Part shown: one piece after another, positions 43,434-52,791 of the stretch
Position numbering within the stretch: position 1 is the first letter of the stretch
How the letters are laid out: each line of letters opens with the position of its first letter
Assembly (NCBI GenBank): GCA_964408235.1
Contig: CAYOYN010000003.1
Span: forward strand, 23,168 to 87,167
Origin: SICU01 sp964408235
Lineage (GTDB): Archaea > Nanobdellota > Nanobdellia > Pacearchaeales > GW2011-AR1
Direction of reading: 5' to 3'
DNA length: 64,000 nucleotides
Translations under genes and position numbers: made by a program
The notes under the pieces: model-generated
What the model saw: only the letters and a program-made list of their open reading frames with translations
Database searches by the model: none
What the model was told of the DNA's origin: nothing

Positions 43434-43730
43434 ATGAGTTTAAGAAAATCTGCAATAATCACTTCAAGTATTGTAGCTTTAGCTACATCTGTAAGTGTGC
43501 CTGTTTCAAGGTATCTTTACGATCAAAGAGAAAAAGCAATAGCAAGAATTACTGAAAATATAAGAAATTTTGATGGAAACCCTGAAATTTCAGAAAGAGA
43601 TTGGGAAATACTTTATATGAAACTTGGAGAAGGTTATGCTAATAAGCAACATAAACATGGAACTCATCTTAAGGCATTATATGAGATAGAAGAAAGACTT
43701 CCTCAAATAATGGAAGAAATGAGAAGATAA
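43434..43730 (+). CDS. small membrane protein, paralogue 2
   Basis: A 98-residue protein with an N-terminal hydrophobic helix (about residues 6-28) and the shared ERDWEILYMKLGEG stretch. A TATA-like GTTTAAATAA at ~43401-43410 lies 23 bases before the ATG. Paralogue of the preceding gene. Function unknown. Confidence 0.55.
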   Translation: MSLRKSAIITSSIVALATSVSVPVSRYLYDQREKAIARITENIRNFDGNPEISERDWEILYMKLGEGYANKQHKHGTHLKALYEIEERLPQIMEEMRR

Positions 43731-43731
43731 C

Positions 43732-44217
43732 TTAACGAATATCTCTTTGCGCACTCAAATATCTTCCCACTAGATTGACTTTATCTACAAAACTTTCTGG
43801 AAAATGTGTTAAAAGATAGGACAATGCCCTTTTTCTGGAATTGTAGTCTATTGGCAATGGATGAGGGGTAAACTTAGCACCATTTAGAACTCTTGGTAAT
43901 AAAGAAAAAGAATAATCTAACATATTTTTTTGTTTCGCACTTAAACCTAAATCATCAATATCTTTTTTATGAGCTCTTTCCATTCTTGTTAATTGAGCAG
44001 CCCAATTATGAGATGGCCTTATCAGAATATCTTCTAAATCGACCGTTTTTCCATAAAAAAATGGTTCACTAGTTATTTTAGGACCTTCATCTGGAACTGC
44101 AAACTCTACATAAATCCTCTTTAATGATTCAATATCTATCTGTGCTTCCAGGCAGGCAAGACCGTACAATCCTTCTTTTTCTTCAACTGCTCTTAATTTG
44201 AATGATCCTCTAAACAT
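43732..44217 (-). CDS. hypothetical protein (161 aa)
   Basis: A 161-residue soluble protein beginning MFRGSFKLRAVEEKEGLYGLA, with a beta-rich first half and a helical, basic second half. It ends one base from the convergent paralogue 2. No family recognised. Confidence 0.5.
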   Translation of the reverse strand: MFRGSFKLRAVEEKEGLYGLACLEAQIDIESLKRIYVEFAVPDEGPKITSEPFFYGKTVDLEDILIRPSHNWAAQLTRMERAHKKDIDDLGLSAKQKNMLDYSFSLLPRVLNGAKFTPHPLPIDYNSRKRALSYLLTHFPESFVDKVNLVGRYLSAQRDIR

Positions 44218-44301
44218 GAGAGCTTGAATAAAAGATATGCATTTATAAGATTTTCTAAAAAAACAACAATCTTTAAATAAAATATAAATCCGAAAAGAAA
44301 A

Positions 44302-44634
44302 ATGGCAAAAAGAGTTAGATTAGATAGATTTAGTGTTGATCAAGCAGATGAACTTTTTAGAAGAAATAGAATGAATATTTATGGACAGGAACAATTCATA
44401 GATCTTTACGGTAAAAACGGAGATGATTTTTCACACATATGGTTTGAAGAATTAGAATTTAGGGCGAGACTAGTGGATAATAGGGCATTAACTGAAGTTA
44501 GTGGGAGATATTGTGTAAAAAAGAATCTTGATGGAAAAAGAGAAAGATACGAGAAAGAATTTAGAGGATTAGAAGACGAAAAGCTTCAAGTCACAAGAGA
44601 AGGCCCGTATAAATTGAGATATCGAAGAAAATAG
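44302..44634 (+). CDS. small basic protein, paralogue A
   Basis: A 110-residue charged protein beginning MAKRVRLDRFSVDQADEL. The second half, TEVSGRYCVKKNLDG then EGPYKLRYR, is mirrored in the next gene (AEIVSGRYCFTETG, FYGPYKHRR), so the two form a tandem paralogous pair. A TATA-like CTTTAAATAA lies ~22-30 bases upstream. Function unknown. Confidence 0.55.
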   Translation: MAKRVRLDRFSVDQADELFRRNRMNIYGQEQFIDLYGKNGDDFSHIWFEELEFRARLVDNRALTEVSGRYCVKKNLDGKRERYEKEFRGLEDEKLQVTREGPYKLRYRRK

Positions 44635-44676
44635 CATTGCAAAGATTTTTAAGAGGGATTAAATTTTTTCTGCTCC

Positions 44677-45057
44677 ATGGGTCTATCAAAAACGTTAAGA
44701 AGATTAACCGGACGAGAACAAAGAACAAGAGTACCTAGACTTTATGCAAGCGATCCGAGATTTAGAGAAATTTGTGGAAGAATGGGTGTTGATGTAGAAA
44801 GTAATAGCCATATATTTTCTCACTTATCTGGAGGAAATATGCCTGCAGGAGTTTGGGTCGAAGATCTTAGACATGAACTTGTAGAATCTGTAAGTGGCAT
44901 TGCAGAGATAGTGAGTGGGAGATACTGTTTTACTGAAACTGGTAGAATATTGGAAAGAGATAAAAATGCTTCAGAGATTGAATTTTACGGACCTTACAAA
45001 CATAGAAGATTAATTAGTGGTTCAGTAATGCCTTATACACAGAGATATGTTAATTGA
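44677..45057 (+). CDS. small basic protein, paralogue B
   Basis: A 126-residue protein beginning MGLSKTLRRLTGREQRTR. Shares VSGRYC and GPYKxR spacing with paralogue A. Slightly longer at both ends. Its 3' end overlaps the convergent glycosyltransferase gene by 8 bases. Function unknown. Confidence 0.55.
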   Translation: MGLSKTLRRLTGREQRTRVPRLYASDPRFREICGRMGVDVESNSHIFSHLSGGNMPAGVWVEDLRHELVESVSGIAEIVSGRYCFTETGRILERDKNASEIEFYGPYKHRRLISGSVMPYTQRYVN

Positions 45058-46438
45058 TTTTACAACCATAGACTTTGATTGATGGATTTTCCTCAATTAA
45101 ATAACAATTAGATTTGATTTTGTCTATTTTTTCTCTTTGGCTTGGACCTAATTTAGAATACGCAAAATAATCTTCTAAGAAAATGAAACCTTTTTCTTGA
45201 TTGGCCCAAACAGTTGAACCTGTGTATGAATCAACTCCTTTGTATAACGCATATCCAGACTCTAAGCCGTTTAAAGAAAATGGAATGATATAATCGGGTT
45301 TCTTTAGATACCATTCCACTCCTGGAGAAGATAATACGACTAAAGGATTATTCAAAATTAACTGTTTTGTGCTTTGATTTATTGATTCATAATCAATAAC
45401 TGGTTCGGTTGATGTATAAGATGAAATTATTTCTGGTTTTATAACTGTGATATAATTATAATCAAAAAATAGATTTGAGGGATATAATATTGCTAGAATG
45501 ACTACTGCAACTCCTATTAACTTGTTTGTCTTATAGATATTTGAGAAAACTGCTGAAACGAATAGGATGATTGATAGGGTGACAAAATAGGCGTATCTTA
45601 ATGCAAAAACCTTAACAAAGAATAAACCTGAGAACATAATTAGAGAAGGTAGCAATAAGAGGTATAACATCCTCTTATTTATTTTATATGCATAAGGTAT
45701 TCCCAATAATGAGATTATAGCAAATGCCCTTAAGCTATTAAAAATTTTAGAAGTATACTCTTCTGCATATACACTTCCGGTTGAAGTTGCACCTAAACCA
45801 AGTAAGGATGAACCAAAATATAATGAGACTAATATAGGAATTATGAATAATTTTAGATCTTTATGCTCTTTATAAAAAACAAAAAGGAAAAATGGCACTA
45901 AAACCAATCCGGCTATTTGTGTTTGGACGGTAATTAATAGTGAAATTGAGGCTAGATATGCATATTTCTTATTTTTCTTAGATTTGTAAAGCAAAAAGAT
46001 CGTTAAGAAAAAGAGGAACTGAAAAGCTTGGTAGAATCTTGCTTGCCTTGAGTAAACAACTTCTAAAAATAAAAATGCTGTAAATAAGGCAGCAATAATT
46101 CCTGTTTCCTTATTGAACTCTTTTCCTATGAAAAAAGCTAATAAAACTGTTCCTAAACCGAAAAGAACTGATACAAATCTTACTGCAAAATCATTTGGCC
46201 CAAAAAAGGCTATGAAAATTGCTTGAATGTAATGAAATACTAATGCTCTTGAATAAAACAAGCCCGAATCTAAAATTGGGATGCCTTTTTCTACTATCTT
46301 TTTTGAGGCTAAAGAGGATATGGTTTCATCAAACCATAGGGGGCTTGCGCCTAAGTGATAAACTCTTAGAATTAAAGCATAAAGTAGAATTAAGACGATT
46401 CCTATTACAACAGGTTTATCTTTTAGAGACTTTAACAT
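45050..46438 (-). CDS. GT39-like (ArnT/PMT) membrane glycosyltransferase 1
   Basis: A 462-residue polytopic protein with ten or more membrane helices. The first external loop carries LWFDETISSL; this acidic pair is the metal/substrate motif of GT-C transferases that use lipid-phosphate sugar donors. RQARFYQAFQF is the conserved second loop region. It closely resembles the GT-C part of the gene at 47824 (EKGIPILDSGLFYSRAL versus EKGIPLFDSGFLYNSAL). Likely adds sugars to surface glycans or proteins outside the membrane. Confidence 0.85.
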   Translation of the reverse strand: MLKSLKDKPVVIGIVLILLYALILRVYHLGASPLWFDETISSLASKKIVEKGIPILDSGLFYSRALVFHYIQAIFIAFFGPNDFAVRFVSVLFGLGTVLLAFFIGKEFNKETGIIAALFTAFLFLEVVYSRQARFYQAFQFLFFLTIFLLYKSKKNKKYAYLASISLLITVQTQIAGLVLVPFFLFVFYKEHKDLKLFIIPILVSLYFGSSLLGLGATSTGSVYAEEYTSKIFNSLRAFAIISLLGIPYAYKINKRMLYLLLLPSLIMFSGLFFVKVFALRYAYFVTLSIILFVSAVFSNIYKTNKLIGVAVVILAILYPSNLFFDYNYITVIKPEIISSYTSTEPVIDYESINQSTKQLILNNPLVVLSSPGVEWYLKKPDYIIPFSLNGLESGYALYKGVDSYTGSTVWANQEKGFIFLEDYFAYSKLGPSQREKIDKIKSNCYLIEENPSIKVYGCKIN

Positions 46439-46490
46439 AGCAAAATTGGGAGATAAATGCTTAAAAACATGAGCTTGGTCTTATATTGGA

Positions 46491-46625
46491 ATGGCTAAGA
46501 GGTATGGTCCGGATAATGAGTGGGATGAAAAGGTTAAGCTAAGTAAGTCTAAGAAAGAGATAAGCAATATGGATATGAGTGATGTTGAGAAAAAGATTGC
46601 AGAATTTAGGAATAAATTGAACTAA
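46491..46625 (+). CDS. small hypothetical protein (44 aa)
   Basis: A 44-codon charged frame beginning MAKRYGPDNEWDEKVKLSKS. A TATA-like GCTTAAAAAC at ~46459-46468 lies 22 bases before the ATG, consistent with leaderless expression. No family recognised. Confidence 0.45.
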   Translation: MAKRYGPDNEWDEKVKLSKSKKEISNMDMSDVEKKIAEFRNKLN

Positions 46626-46672
46626 TTTTTTAGATACAAATCCTTAAAAAACATCTCTTAAGACTATTTTGT

Positions 46673-47827
46673 ATGGATGACATATCAAGAAGAAGGCAAG
46701 AGGACTGGGAAAGAAGTCTTGCCTCTTGGAAAAATAAACAAAACAAAGAAGCAATGTATAAACCAGTATCTCATCATGTAAGTCATTCCCCTAAAGGACC
46801 TCATGAAGGAAATAGTTTTCTAACTAAGTTTTTGATTTTCTTGGCCTTTGCAATTCCTGTTGCTATACTAGGGTATGCCTTGTATGTCAATTATTTACCT
46901 TTTGGATATGAAAAAACATTTGATATTATGATAGATGAATCTGGAACAATATCTCCATTGTCTAATGAATTTTATCTTACAAACGCTCAAGGAAAAAAAC
47001 TTCTTACATTAGCTAATGGAGTGCAAGGTCAAGTTAATTTAGTAATTGAGCCTAAAGTTGCTTTGAAGAATGCGATCGTAAATGTGAATGTTGAAGGCGA
47101 GGGAGTTGGTTTTGCAAGTTATCCTGAAACTAATGCTATGAGATGGGCTTATGATTGGGCATTTGACCAAACAGTTAATTCTGATTTTACAGGTGACGCT
47201 ACATACAATATTGAAGAAGCATGCACCCATTTTAACGCTTACAATGAACAGACTCTTTCTCTTCCTAACTCAAAGGATCTATTTGAGTCTGGACCAATGT
47301 CCATCTATGTAAAATGGAAACCTAGTTCTGTTAGCCCATTAATAGGAAACAATCAGCAAGTTGTAGGACATTATAATTGGGAATTCTGGCAAAATACAAA
47401 CAGTGTACAGTTTAGAGTTGGAAGAATGAATGATGCTAATGGGACCTCATACTCTGTAACTTATCCAATAGATCAAGACTTTTTCAACAAGCCTCATGAA
47501 GCTTTAGCAATATATTTCCCAGATACAGAAGGTAAAGGCTACATTGAATTGTGGATTGATGGAAAGATCGCTGGAAGAACTTCAATTGGAAGTGATGTAA
47601 TATATGCAGATTACAACTCTGAAAAAGACTTATCCTTAGGATGGAGCTCACACAACTTCGGAGAAAACCCTCATTTTGATGGATGTATTTACAACATCAA
47701 AATAGCACAGGAGTTACTCGTAAATGAAGGAAAAACATTTGAGAATCAAGGAGTTAGCGGACAGGCAGTCATTCCAATAATAGGAAATGGTAGATTAACA
47801 TCTATTCACGCTATTGTAAGTCAATGA
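46673..47827 (+). CDS. membrane-anchored LamG/concanavalin-like lectin-domain protein
   Basis: A 384-residue protein: a basic cytoplasmic N-terminus (~1-50), one membrane helix (~52-72), a beta-rich stem (~75-180), and a LamG/ConA-like jellyroll (~185-365) with FWQNTNSVQFRVG, IELWIDGKIAGR and HFDGCIYNIKIA, the closing pattern of laminin-G-like domains. It is probably a cell-surface carbohydrate-binding protein. It overlaps the next glycosyltransferase gene by four bases (ATGA), tying it to glycan building. Confidence 0.75.
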   Translation: MDDISRRRQEDWERSLASWKNKQNKEAMYKPVSHHVSHSPKGPHEGNSFLTKFLIFLAFAIPVAILGYALYVNYLPFGYEKTFDIMIDESGTISPLSNEFYLTNAQGKKLLTLANGVQGQVNLVIEPKVALKNAIVNVNVEGEGVGFASYPETNAMRWAYDWAFDQTVNSDFTGDATYNIEEACTHFNAYNEQTLSLPNSKDLFESGPMSIYVKWKPSSVSPLIGNNQQVVGHYNWEFWQNTNSVQFRVGRMNDANGTSYSVTYPIDQDFFNKPHEALAIYFPDTEGKGYIELWIDGKIAGRTSIGSDVIYADYNSEKDLSLGWSSHNFGENPHFDGCIYNIKIAQELLVNEGKTFENQGVSGQAVIPIIGNGRLTSIHAIVSQ

Positions 47828-49788
47828 ATTCTCACTTGAATAAAATTGGATATTTATTATTTCTAAATTTATCTATAATCTCAGGAATTTTAATTGCCCT
47901 TAACTTGTTTGGAATAATCGATACTAAATTCATAGCATCAAACAATACATTTAGCGCTTTTCTAATAATATTTTTGACAGGAATGATATTCTGTAAGTAC
48001 AATTTAGATGAACATTATCATAGATATAACTCATTTGCAAGATCTATTGTAGACTCTTCACAATATTTTTTCATTTCTTTATTAATTTTAATTGCGGCAA
48101 ATCAATTTCTAAAACTCGATATTTTATCAAATAGAATCCTAATGTTGACAGCAACCGCAATAGGCTTTGGTTTCCTAACTTTCTACAAAAACAGAGATGG
48201 AGTAGAAAAAGAAATAGAAGAGGAAAAGCAGAAGGAAGAAGATGAAGAAAAACAAAGATATCATGATTTTGAATACAAATTTCAGAACATAAACAGAATT
48301 CCAATTTTGAGAAATATTGTTAGATGGATGTATAAGGAAGGCTGGTTTTATTCAGTTGGCTTGATTTTGATCTTTCTAATAGGGATTATTCTTTATTCTC
48401 ATAATCTAGGCGAACAATATATGTGGACTGACGAAGTTTATTCATTTATTTCGGCGCAAATGATAATTGAGAAGGGAATTCCTTTGTTTGACTCAGGTTT
48501 TTTATATAATAGTGCATTGTTTTACCATTATCTTTTAGCGGCTGTTATTTTTATTTTTGGATCAGAACAATTTTATGGAAGATTCATTAACATATTTTTT
48601 AATATTGGTACATCTTTGTTAATTTACTATTTTCTAAAAAGAGAAAATAAAAAAGTGGCGATCTTTGGAGTGATTTTATTTTTAATAATGAATATAACTC
48701 TTGCAATGTCCAGGGAGACTAGAATGTACTCCACATTCTCTTTTTTATTTTTAGCATTAATTAGTTTATTCTATTTTTTAGACAATAAATTAGAGAACTC
48801 TAAAATAAGAGATAATTATTTATTAATAATAACTTTCTTGACTATTGGATATCTTACTTATCAAACAAACGGTCTTGTAGTAACGCTTATTTTTGGAGCT
48901 ATGTTATTTTACATAGCTTCGATAGTTAAATATGGTTTAAATCCTAAAAAATTAATTTTCCTTGTAATAACTGTTGCATTCATCTTTTTAGGGGCAATTA
49001 TTATGTATGGTACAGTTAATGTTAAAGAGGCCTATTTTGATAAAACCACTCTAGATTGGGCCAAAAATAAAGAAATAAAAAGCGATTATTACCTTAATAT
49101 ATTGGATAAAAATTATCTTTTATACTTATTAGTTTTACCTTTATCAATTATAACTTTTTTATCTACCAGGAATAAGAAATATAATCTAGTCTTTTGTGTG
49201 CTATTTGCAGGATTGATTTTAATATCCTATCAAAGACAATTACAAGAGAGGTATCTTTACTTCTTGATGCCCTCTTTAATTATAGTTACTTGTTTTGCAC
49301 TAATTAACTTTTTCAAAGTTTTCAGCAAGAATAAGCAAATTAAAATTATAAGTTTATTATTTATTGCATTATTAGTGTTTTTTCAATTTTCTTTATTTTT
49401 TAAAGAAATTGGAGAGATTGATACATTTACCCAAGATTCAATTAGTAAACATAAAAAATATGAGTTTAATAAAGTCATTAATTTTACTAAAAATATAGAT
49501 TATAATGAATATTTAATATTTGGAGATTGGCATTCCTCATCCACGCTTTATAGCCAAGGAATTGTAGTGGATTATATTTTATTACCTGCTGGGGATATAA
49601 GGGCCAATACCAATGACCCCTACTTTAATATTAAATATATTGAATACGAAAGTAAAGAATATTCCGAGATTATTCGAAATGATAAAGTCTTATTAATCTT
49701 AAGAGACCCTCACCATTTTGATTTGGAAGATACGCCTCTAAAGAATCTTGGGGTCGCTAATATACCTGCAATATACTCAAATACTTAA
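47824..49788 (+). CDS. GT39-like membrane glycosyltransferase 2 with extra N-terminal membrane module
   Basis: A 654-residue protein. An N-terminal module (residues ~1-125) has about four membrane helices, followed by an acidic coiled-coil linker (~127-160). The GT-C domain follows, with YMWTDEVYSF (the acidic pair), SRETRMYSTF, and many membrane helices. It is a paralogue of the transferase at 45050. The extra module is unusual for the family and could be a fused regulatory or lipid-handling part. Convergent with the GT2 gene, overlapping it by ~30 bases. Confidence 0.83.
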   Translation: MNSHLNKIGYLLFLNLSIISGILIALNLFGIIDTKFIASNNTFSAFLIIFLTGMIFCKYNLDEHYHRYNSFARSIVDSSQYFFISLLILIAANQFLKLDILSNRILMLTATAIGFGFLTFYKNRDGVEKEIEEEKQKEEDEEKQRYHDFEYKFQNINRIPILRNIVRWMYKEGWFYSVGLILIFLIGIILYSHNLGEQYMWTDEVYSFISAQMIIEKGIPLFDSGFLYNSALFYHYLLAAVIFIFGSEQFYGRFINIFFNIGTSLLIYYFLKRENKKVAIFGVILFLIMNITLAMSRETRMYSTFSFLFLALISLFYFLDNKLENSKIRDNYLLIITFLTIGYLTYQTNGLVVTLIFGAMLFYIASIVKYGLNPKKLIFLVITVAFIFLGAIIMYGTVNVKEAYFDKTTLDWAKNKEIKSDYYLNILDKNYLLYLLVLPLSIITFLSTRNKKYNLVFCVLFAGLILISYQRQLQERYLYFLMPSLIIVTCFALINFFKVFSKNKQIKIISLLFIALLVFFQFSLFFKEIGEIDTFTQDSISKHKKYEFNKVINFTKNIDYNEYLIFGDWHSSSTLYSQGIVVDYILLPAGDIRANTNDPYFNIKYIEYESKEYSEIIRNDKVLLILRDPHHFDLEDTPLKNLGVANIPAIYSNT

Positions 49789-50506
49789 GTTTATTATGGA
49801 ATAACTTTCTCCAATACATTTTTCTTGCTTCTCTTGCGGTACTAACTTGGGCCAGCCTATTTTTTCGAGTAATCGAAGTATTAACTATCCTATATTTCAA
49901 TAGCTTTTCTTTTAAATTTTTTATAATTTTCTCCTTTGATAATAGCCTCAAATAAAAGTCATAATCTTCTGCATATAACCTTGATTCATCATAAAATATT
50001 GATCCCTCTTTCCTGAACATTATTGTTGGATGATAAATACAATTTTTTATTGAAAGGGCAATTTTTATTAAATATGCTTTGGTTATTGGATTAAATTTTT
50101 TTATTACTTTTCCCATTTCATCAATTATAAATGCTCCACTACCCAAAAGAAAAATTTTAGGATTATTTTCTAAATATCTGTGCTGAATCATTAACCTTTC
50201 GGGTAGTGATATATCATCCGCGTCCATTCTTGCGATATACTTTCCCCTAGCCATTCTAATGCCAAGATTAAGATTTCTTATAAATCCCTTATAACCAATA
50301 TTCTCCTTATTGTAAATAGGTATTATTCTTTTGTCTTTTTTGGCATATCTTTTGATAATCTCCTTGGTTTTATCTGCGGAACCATCTTCAAAGATAATAA
50401 ACTCGAAATTTTTGAAAGTTTGAGTTAATATCGATTCTATAGCTTCGGAGATATATTTTTCTGCATTATATGCAGACATTACAACTGAAATTTCAGGATT
50501 TTTCAT
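49757..50506 (-). CDS. GT2 family glycosyltransferase
   Basis: A 249-residue cytoplasmic transferase with the GT-A fold: EISVVMSAYNAEKYI at the start, EDGSADKT, and the metal-binding MDADD (about residues 92-96) with RMARGKYIA before it. Uses nucleotide sugars to extend a lipid-linked glycan, by family inference. It overlaps the flippase gene by 14 bases. Convergent with the upstream island arm. Confidence 0.88.
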   Translation of the reverse strand: MKNPEISVVMSAYNAEKYISEAIESILTQTFKNFEFIIFEDGSADKTKEIIKRYAKKDKRIIPIYNKENIGYKGFIRNLNLGIRMARGKYIARMDADDISLPERLMIQHRYLENNPKIFLLGSGAFIIDEMGKVIKKFNPITKAYLIKIALSIKNCIYHPTIMFRKEGSIFYDESRLYAEDYDFYLRLLSKEKIIKNLKEKLLKYRIVNTSITRKNRLAQVSTAREARKMYWRKLFHNKLKYLSILQVY

Positions 50507-51761
50507 TTTGACTCAGACGTTTTAGTTTATTGTAGTAAATTGTGTGTAATATAAATATGCCCATTAAATTTGAGATTACTGCTGAATAAATTACTCCAAC
50601 ATAACCTACATATTTTAAAAAAAGTAAGCTTAAGCCAAAATTAAAGATACCTACAAAAATATTAAGAATGGCCATTAAACTTGCATAACCTGTTGAAACA
50701 ATTACTCCAGAATTTATGGTTGCACAATAAAATTGTAAAAAGTAAATGAAAATAACAGGCAATAATAATTTAAGCAAAATATCATTATAATATTCATTAA
50801 AGAAAAAAAAGATTATTTTAGGGATTAAAAAATATGATGTGGCTGATAAGATTATCGCTGAAAAGGCAAATATGACTGAATATTTCCTCAGTTTTTTCAT
50901 CACCTTAGAATATTCTTCTTTGACGTATAATTCAGTTATTTTAGGAGATATTACAGTTCCTAAGATAACAAATGGAAATAATAATAATGCAAAGATCTTA
51001 TCTAATAATTCGTAAACCGCTATTTCATTAATATATCCGTAATGTCCTAGTAAGAGTATGCTTATTCTAGAGAATAAGAAATAACCAACTGTAGCAACTC
51101 CAAAATAAAAGCTATATTTTCCGATTTCATGCATTACTTTTTTGTTTGTTTTGAAATTGAAATCTCTATAACCTACTCCCAACCCCACAAACAAGATCAA
51201 ATAGAATAAATTTTGAGAAATCAATGCGCCAATTAATCCATATTTATTTATTAAAAAATAAACTAAAACTATAGAAATTAATCCAATTATAGATGAGATT
51301 ATTGCAAGTTGCTTAAATTTCTTCAAACCCCTATAAATCCCATCATAAAGAGAAGTCATTGGCGCTAGAAAAACTAAAGGTAATAGATAAAGAACGTAGA
51401 GATATTTTTCTTTAAGGTATAAGGGTCCAATTAATAGAGTCAAAATTGTGATTATTATGGTTATTCCAAAAATAATTATTCCTGAATTAAATAAAACAGA
51501 TTTTAATTTTTCTTTATCCTTTAGATTATATTCTGCAACATACTTTGAAGTAGCAGTGGAGATACCAAAGTCTCCAAACATTATTAGAAAGAAAATTATT
51601 GCAAGTACATAGTTATAGATTCCAAATTCGTAGGGAGCTAGAAGCTTTGCACATAAAATAAATATTAGGAAAGTTATCCCTTGTTTTCCGAATATTTGGA
51701 TACTTCTCCAAATAAAGTTGTTAATTGTCTCTTTATGTTGAAGATATTTATTTTTTAACAT
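50493..51761 (-). CDS. polysaccharide/oligosaccharide flippase (Wzx/MATE-like)
   Basis: A 422-residue protein with about twelve membrane helices and the N-terminal pattern of the polysaccharide transporter family (IFGKQGITFLIFILCAKLL, then FGIYNYVLAIIFF). It probably moves lipid-linked oligosaccharides across the membrane, as AglR-like proteins do in archaeal N-glycosylation. It lies between GT2 and GT4 genes and overlaps both. Confidence 0.87.
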   Translation of the reverse strand: MLKNKYLQHKETINNFIWRSIQIFGKQGITFLIFILCAKLLAPYEFGIYNYVLAIIFFLIMFGDFGISTATSKYVAEYNLKDKEKLKSVLFNSGIIIFGITIIITILTLLIGPLYLKEKYLYVLYLLPLVFLAPMTSLYDGIYRGLKKFKQLAIISSIIGLISIVLVYFLINKYGLIGALISQNLFYLILFVGLGVGYRDFNFKTNKKVMHEIGKYSFYFGVATVGYFLFSRISILLLGHYGYINEIAVYELLDKIFALLLFPFVILGTVISPKITELYVKEEYSKVMKKLRKYSVIFAFSAIILSATSYFLIPKIIFFFFNEYYNDILLKLLLPVIFIYFLQFYCATINSGVIVSTGYASLMAILNIFVGIFNFGLSLLFLKYVGYVGVIYSAVISNLMGIFILHTIYYNKLKRLSQNEKS

Positions 51762-52791
51762 TTTTTAGAATTTCTTGATAGGCATTAAGATATTTAGGCA
51801 TTTGTTTTTCTTCGGTAAATTTCCAGATATCTTTTAAATTATTTTTAGAAATTCTTTCTATTTCCTTAGGATTGTTTTTGAGAAAAGAGATTATTTTTTT
51901 CATTTTTTCTATATCTCCAGGAGGAAAAAGATAACCATTTCTCCCTTCTTTGACTATTTCGCTCATTCCAGGAATATCTGAAACTAATATAACTAATCCT
52001 CTGGCCATTGCTTCTAAAATAACCATTGGAAATGCTTCAGTATATGACGGCAAAATAAGCATTGAATTTTTATCATATTCTTTAAAAATTTTTGAATTAT
52101 CCATCTTTCCAAGGTTAATCATATTTTGTAATTTCGAATTGTAAGAGTTATCCCCAATTAAATGGAATTTAAAATCCGGTAAAGTTGATGCGACTTGTAT
52201 TAAATCTTCAAATCCTTTTATTTGCGTGTATCTTCCGACAAAAAGAATCCCCTTGTTGAAATTTAATTTATTTTTAATAATATATTTTTTATCAATGAAA
52301 TTATTTATTACTGCTGATTTTTTTTCAAAAGATTTTTTTAAAATAGAATATTTTTTTATATGTTTTTTTTGACCAAACGTTAGAAAGATTAACTTTTTAG
52401 AAAAAAGACATATATAGTTTACTATTAAAAAAATTAGCAGATTCTCAAATATACTTTTTTTGATCCCCGAACCAAAACTTTGGTGAAATGAATAAATAGT
52501 TTTTTTTCCGAAAAATACTAATGGTGAAAATAAAACCCAAGTTTTTGCATGGTGGATATGAATTAAGTTATAATTCTTAAGCAATTTTATTTTTGAGAAA
52601 AGTTCTACAAATAGTATCTCTCCTTTAAAGGATAATGTAAGCAATAAGGCTTTTTTCAGTTTTTTATAGATATTAAATCCTTCTTTTGAAAAAAATAAAA
52701 CCTTTTGTTCATAAGGGATTTTTTTAAATATTTTACTTGAAATATTATCTAAACCTCCATTCATGCCCTTAGTTATATGTAAAACTTTCAT
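51748..52791 (-). CDS. GT4 family glycosyltransferase 1
   Basis: A 347-residue GT-B transferase. N-terminal KVLHITKGMNGGLD; C-terminal donor-site pattern FVGRYTQIKGFEDLI, PSYTEAFPMVILEAMARG (with the E-x7-E pair) and DIPGMSEIV. Very Lys/Phe/Ile-rich, with long T-tracts in the DNA, more AT-rich than the window average to the eye. Overlaps both neighbours by 4-14 bases. Confidence 0.87.
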   Translation of the reverse strand: MKVLHITKGMNGGLDNISSKIFKKIPYEQKVLFFSKEGFNIYKKLKKALLLTLSFKGEILFVELFSKIKLLKNYNLIHIHHAKTWVLFSPLVFFGKKTIYSFHQSFGSGIKKSIFENLLIFLIVNYICLFSKKLIFLTFGQKKHIKKYSILKKSFEKKSAVINNFIDKKYIIKNKLNFNKGILFVGRYTQIKGFEDLIQVASTLPDFKFHLIGDNSYNSKLQNMINLGKMDNSKIFKEYDKNSMLILPSYTEAFPMVILEAMARGLVILVSDIPGMSEIVKEGRNGYLFPPGDIEKMKKIISFLKNNPKEIERISKNNLKDIWKFTEEKQMPKYLNAYQEILKNVKK

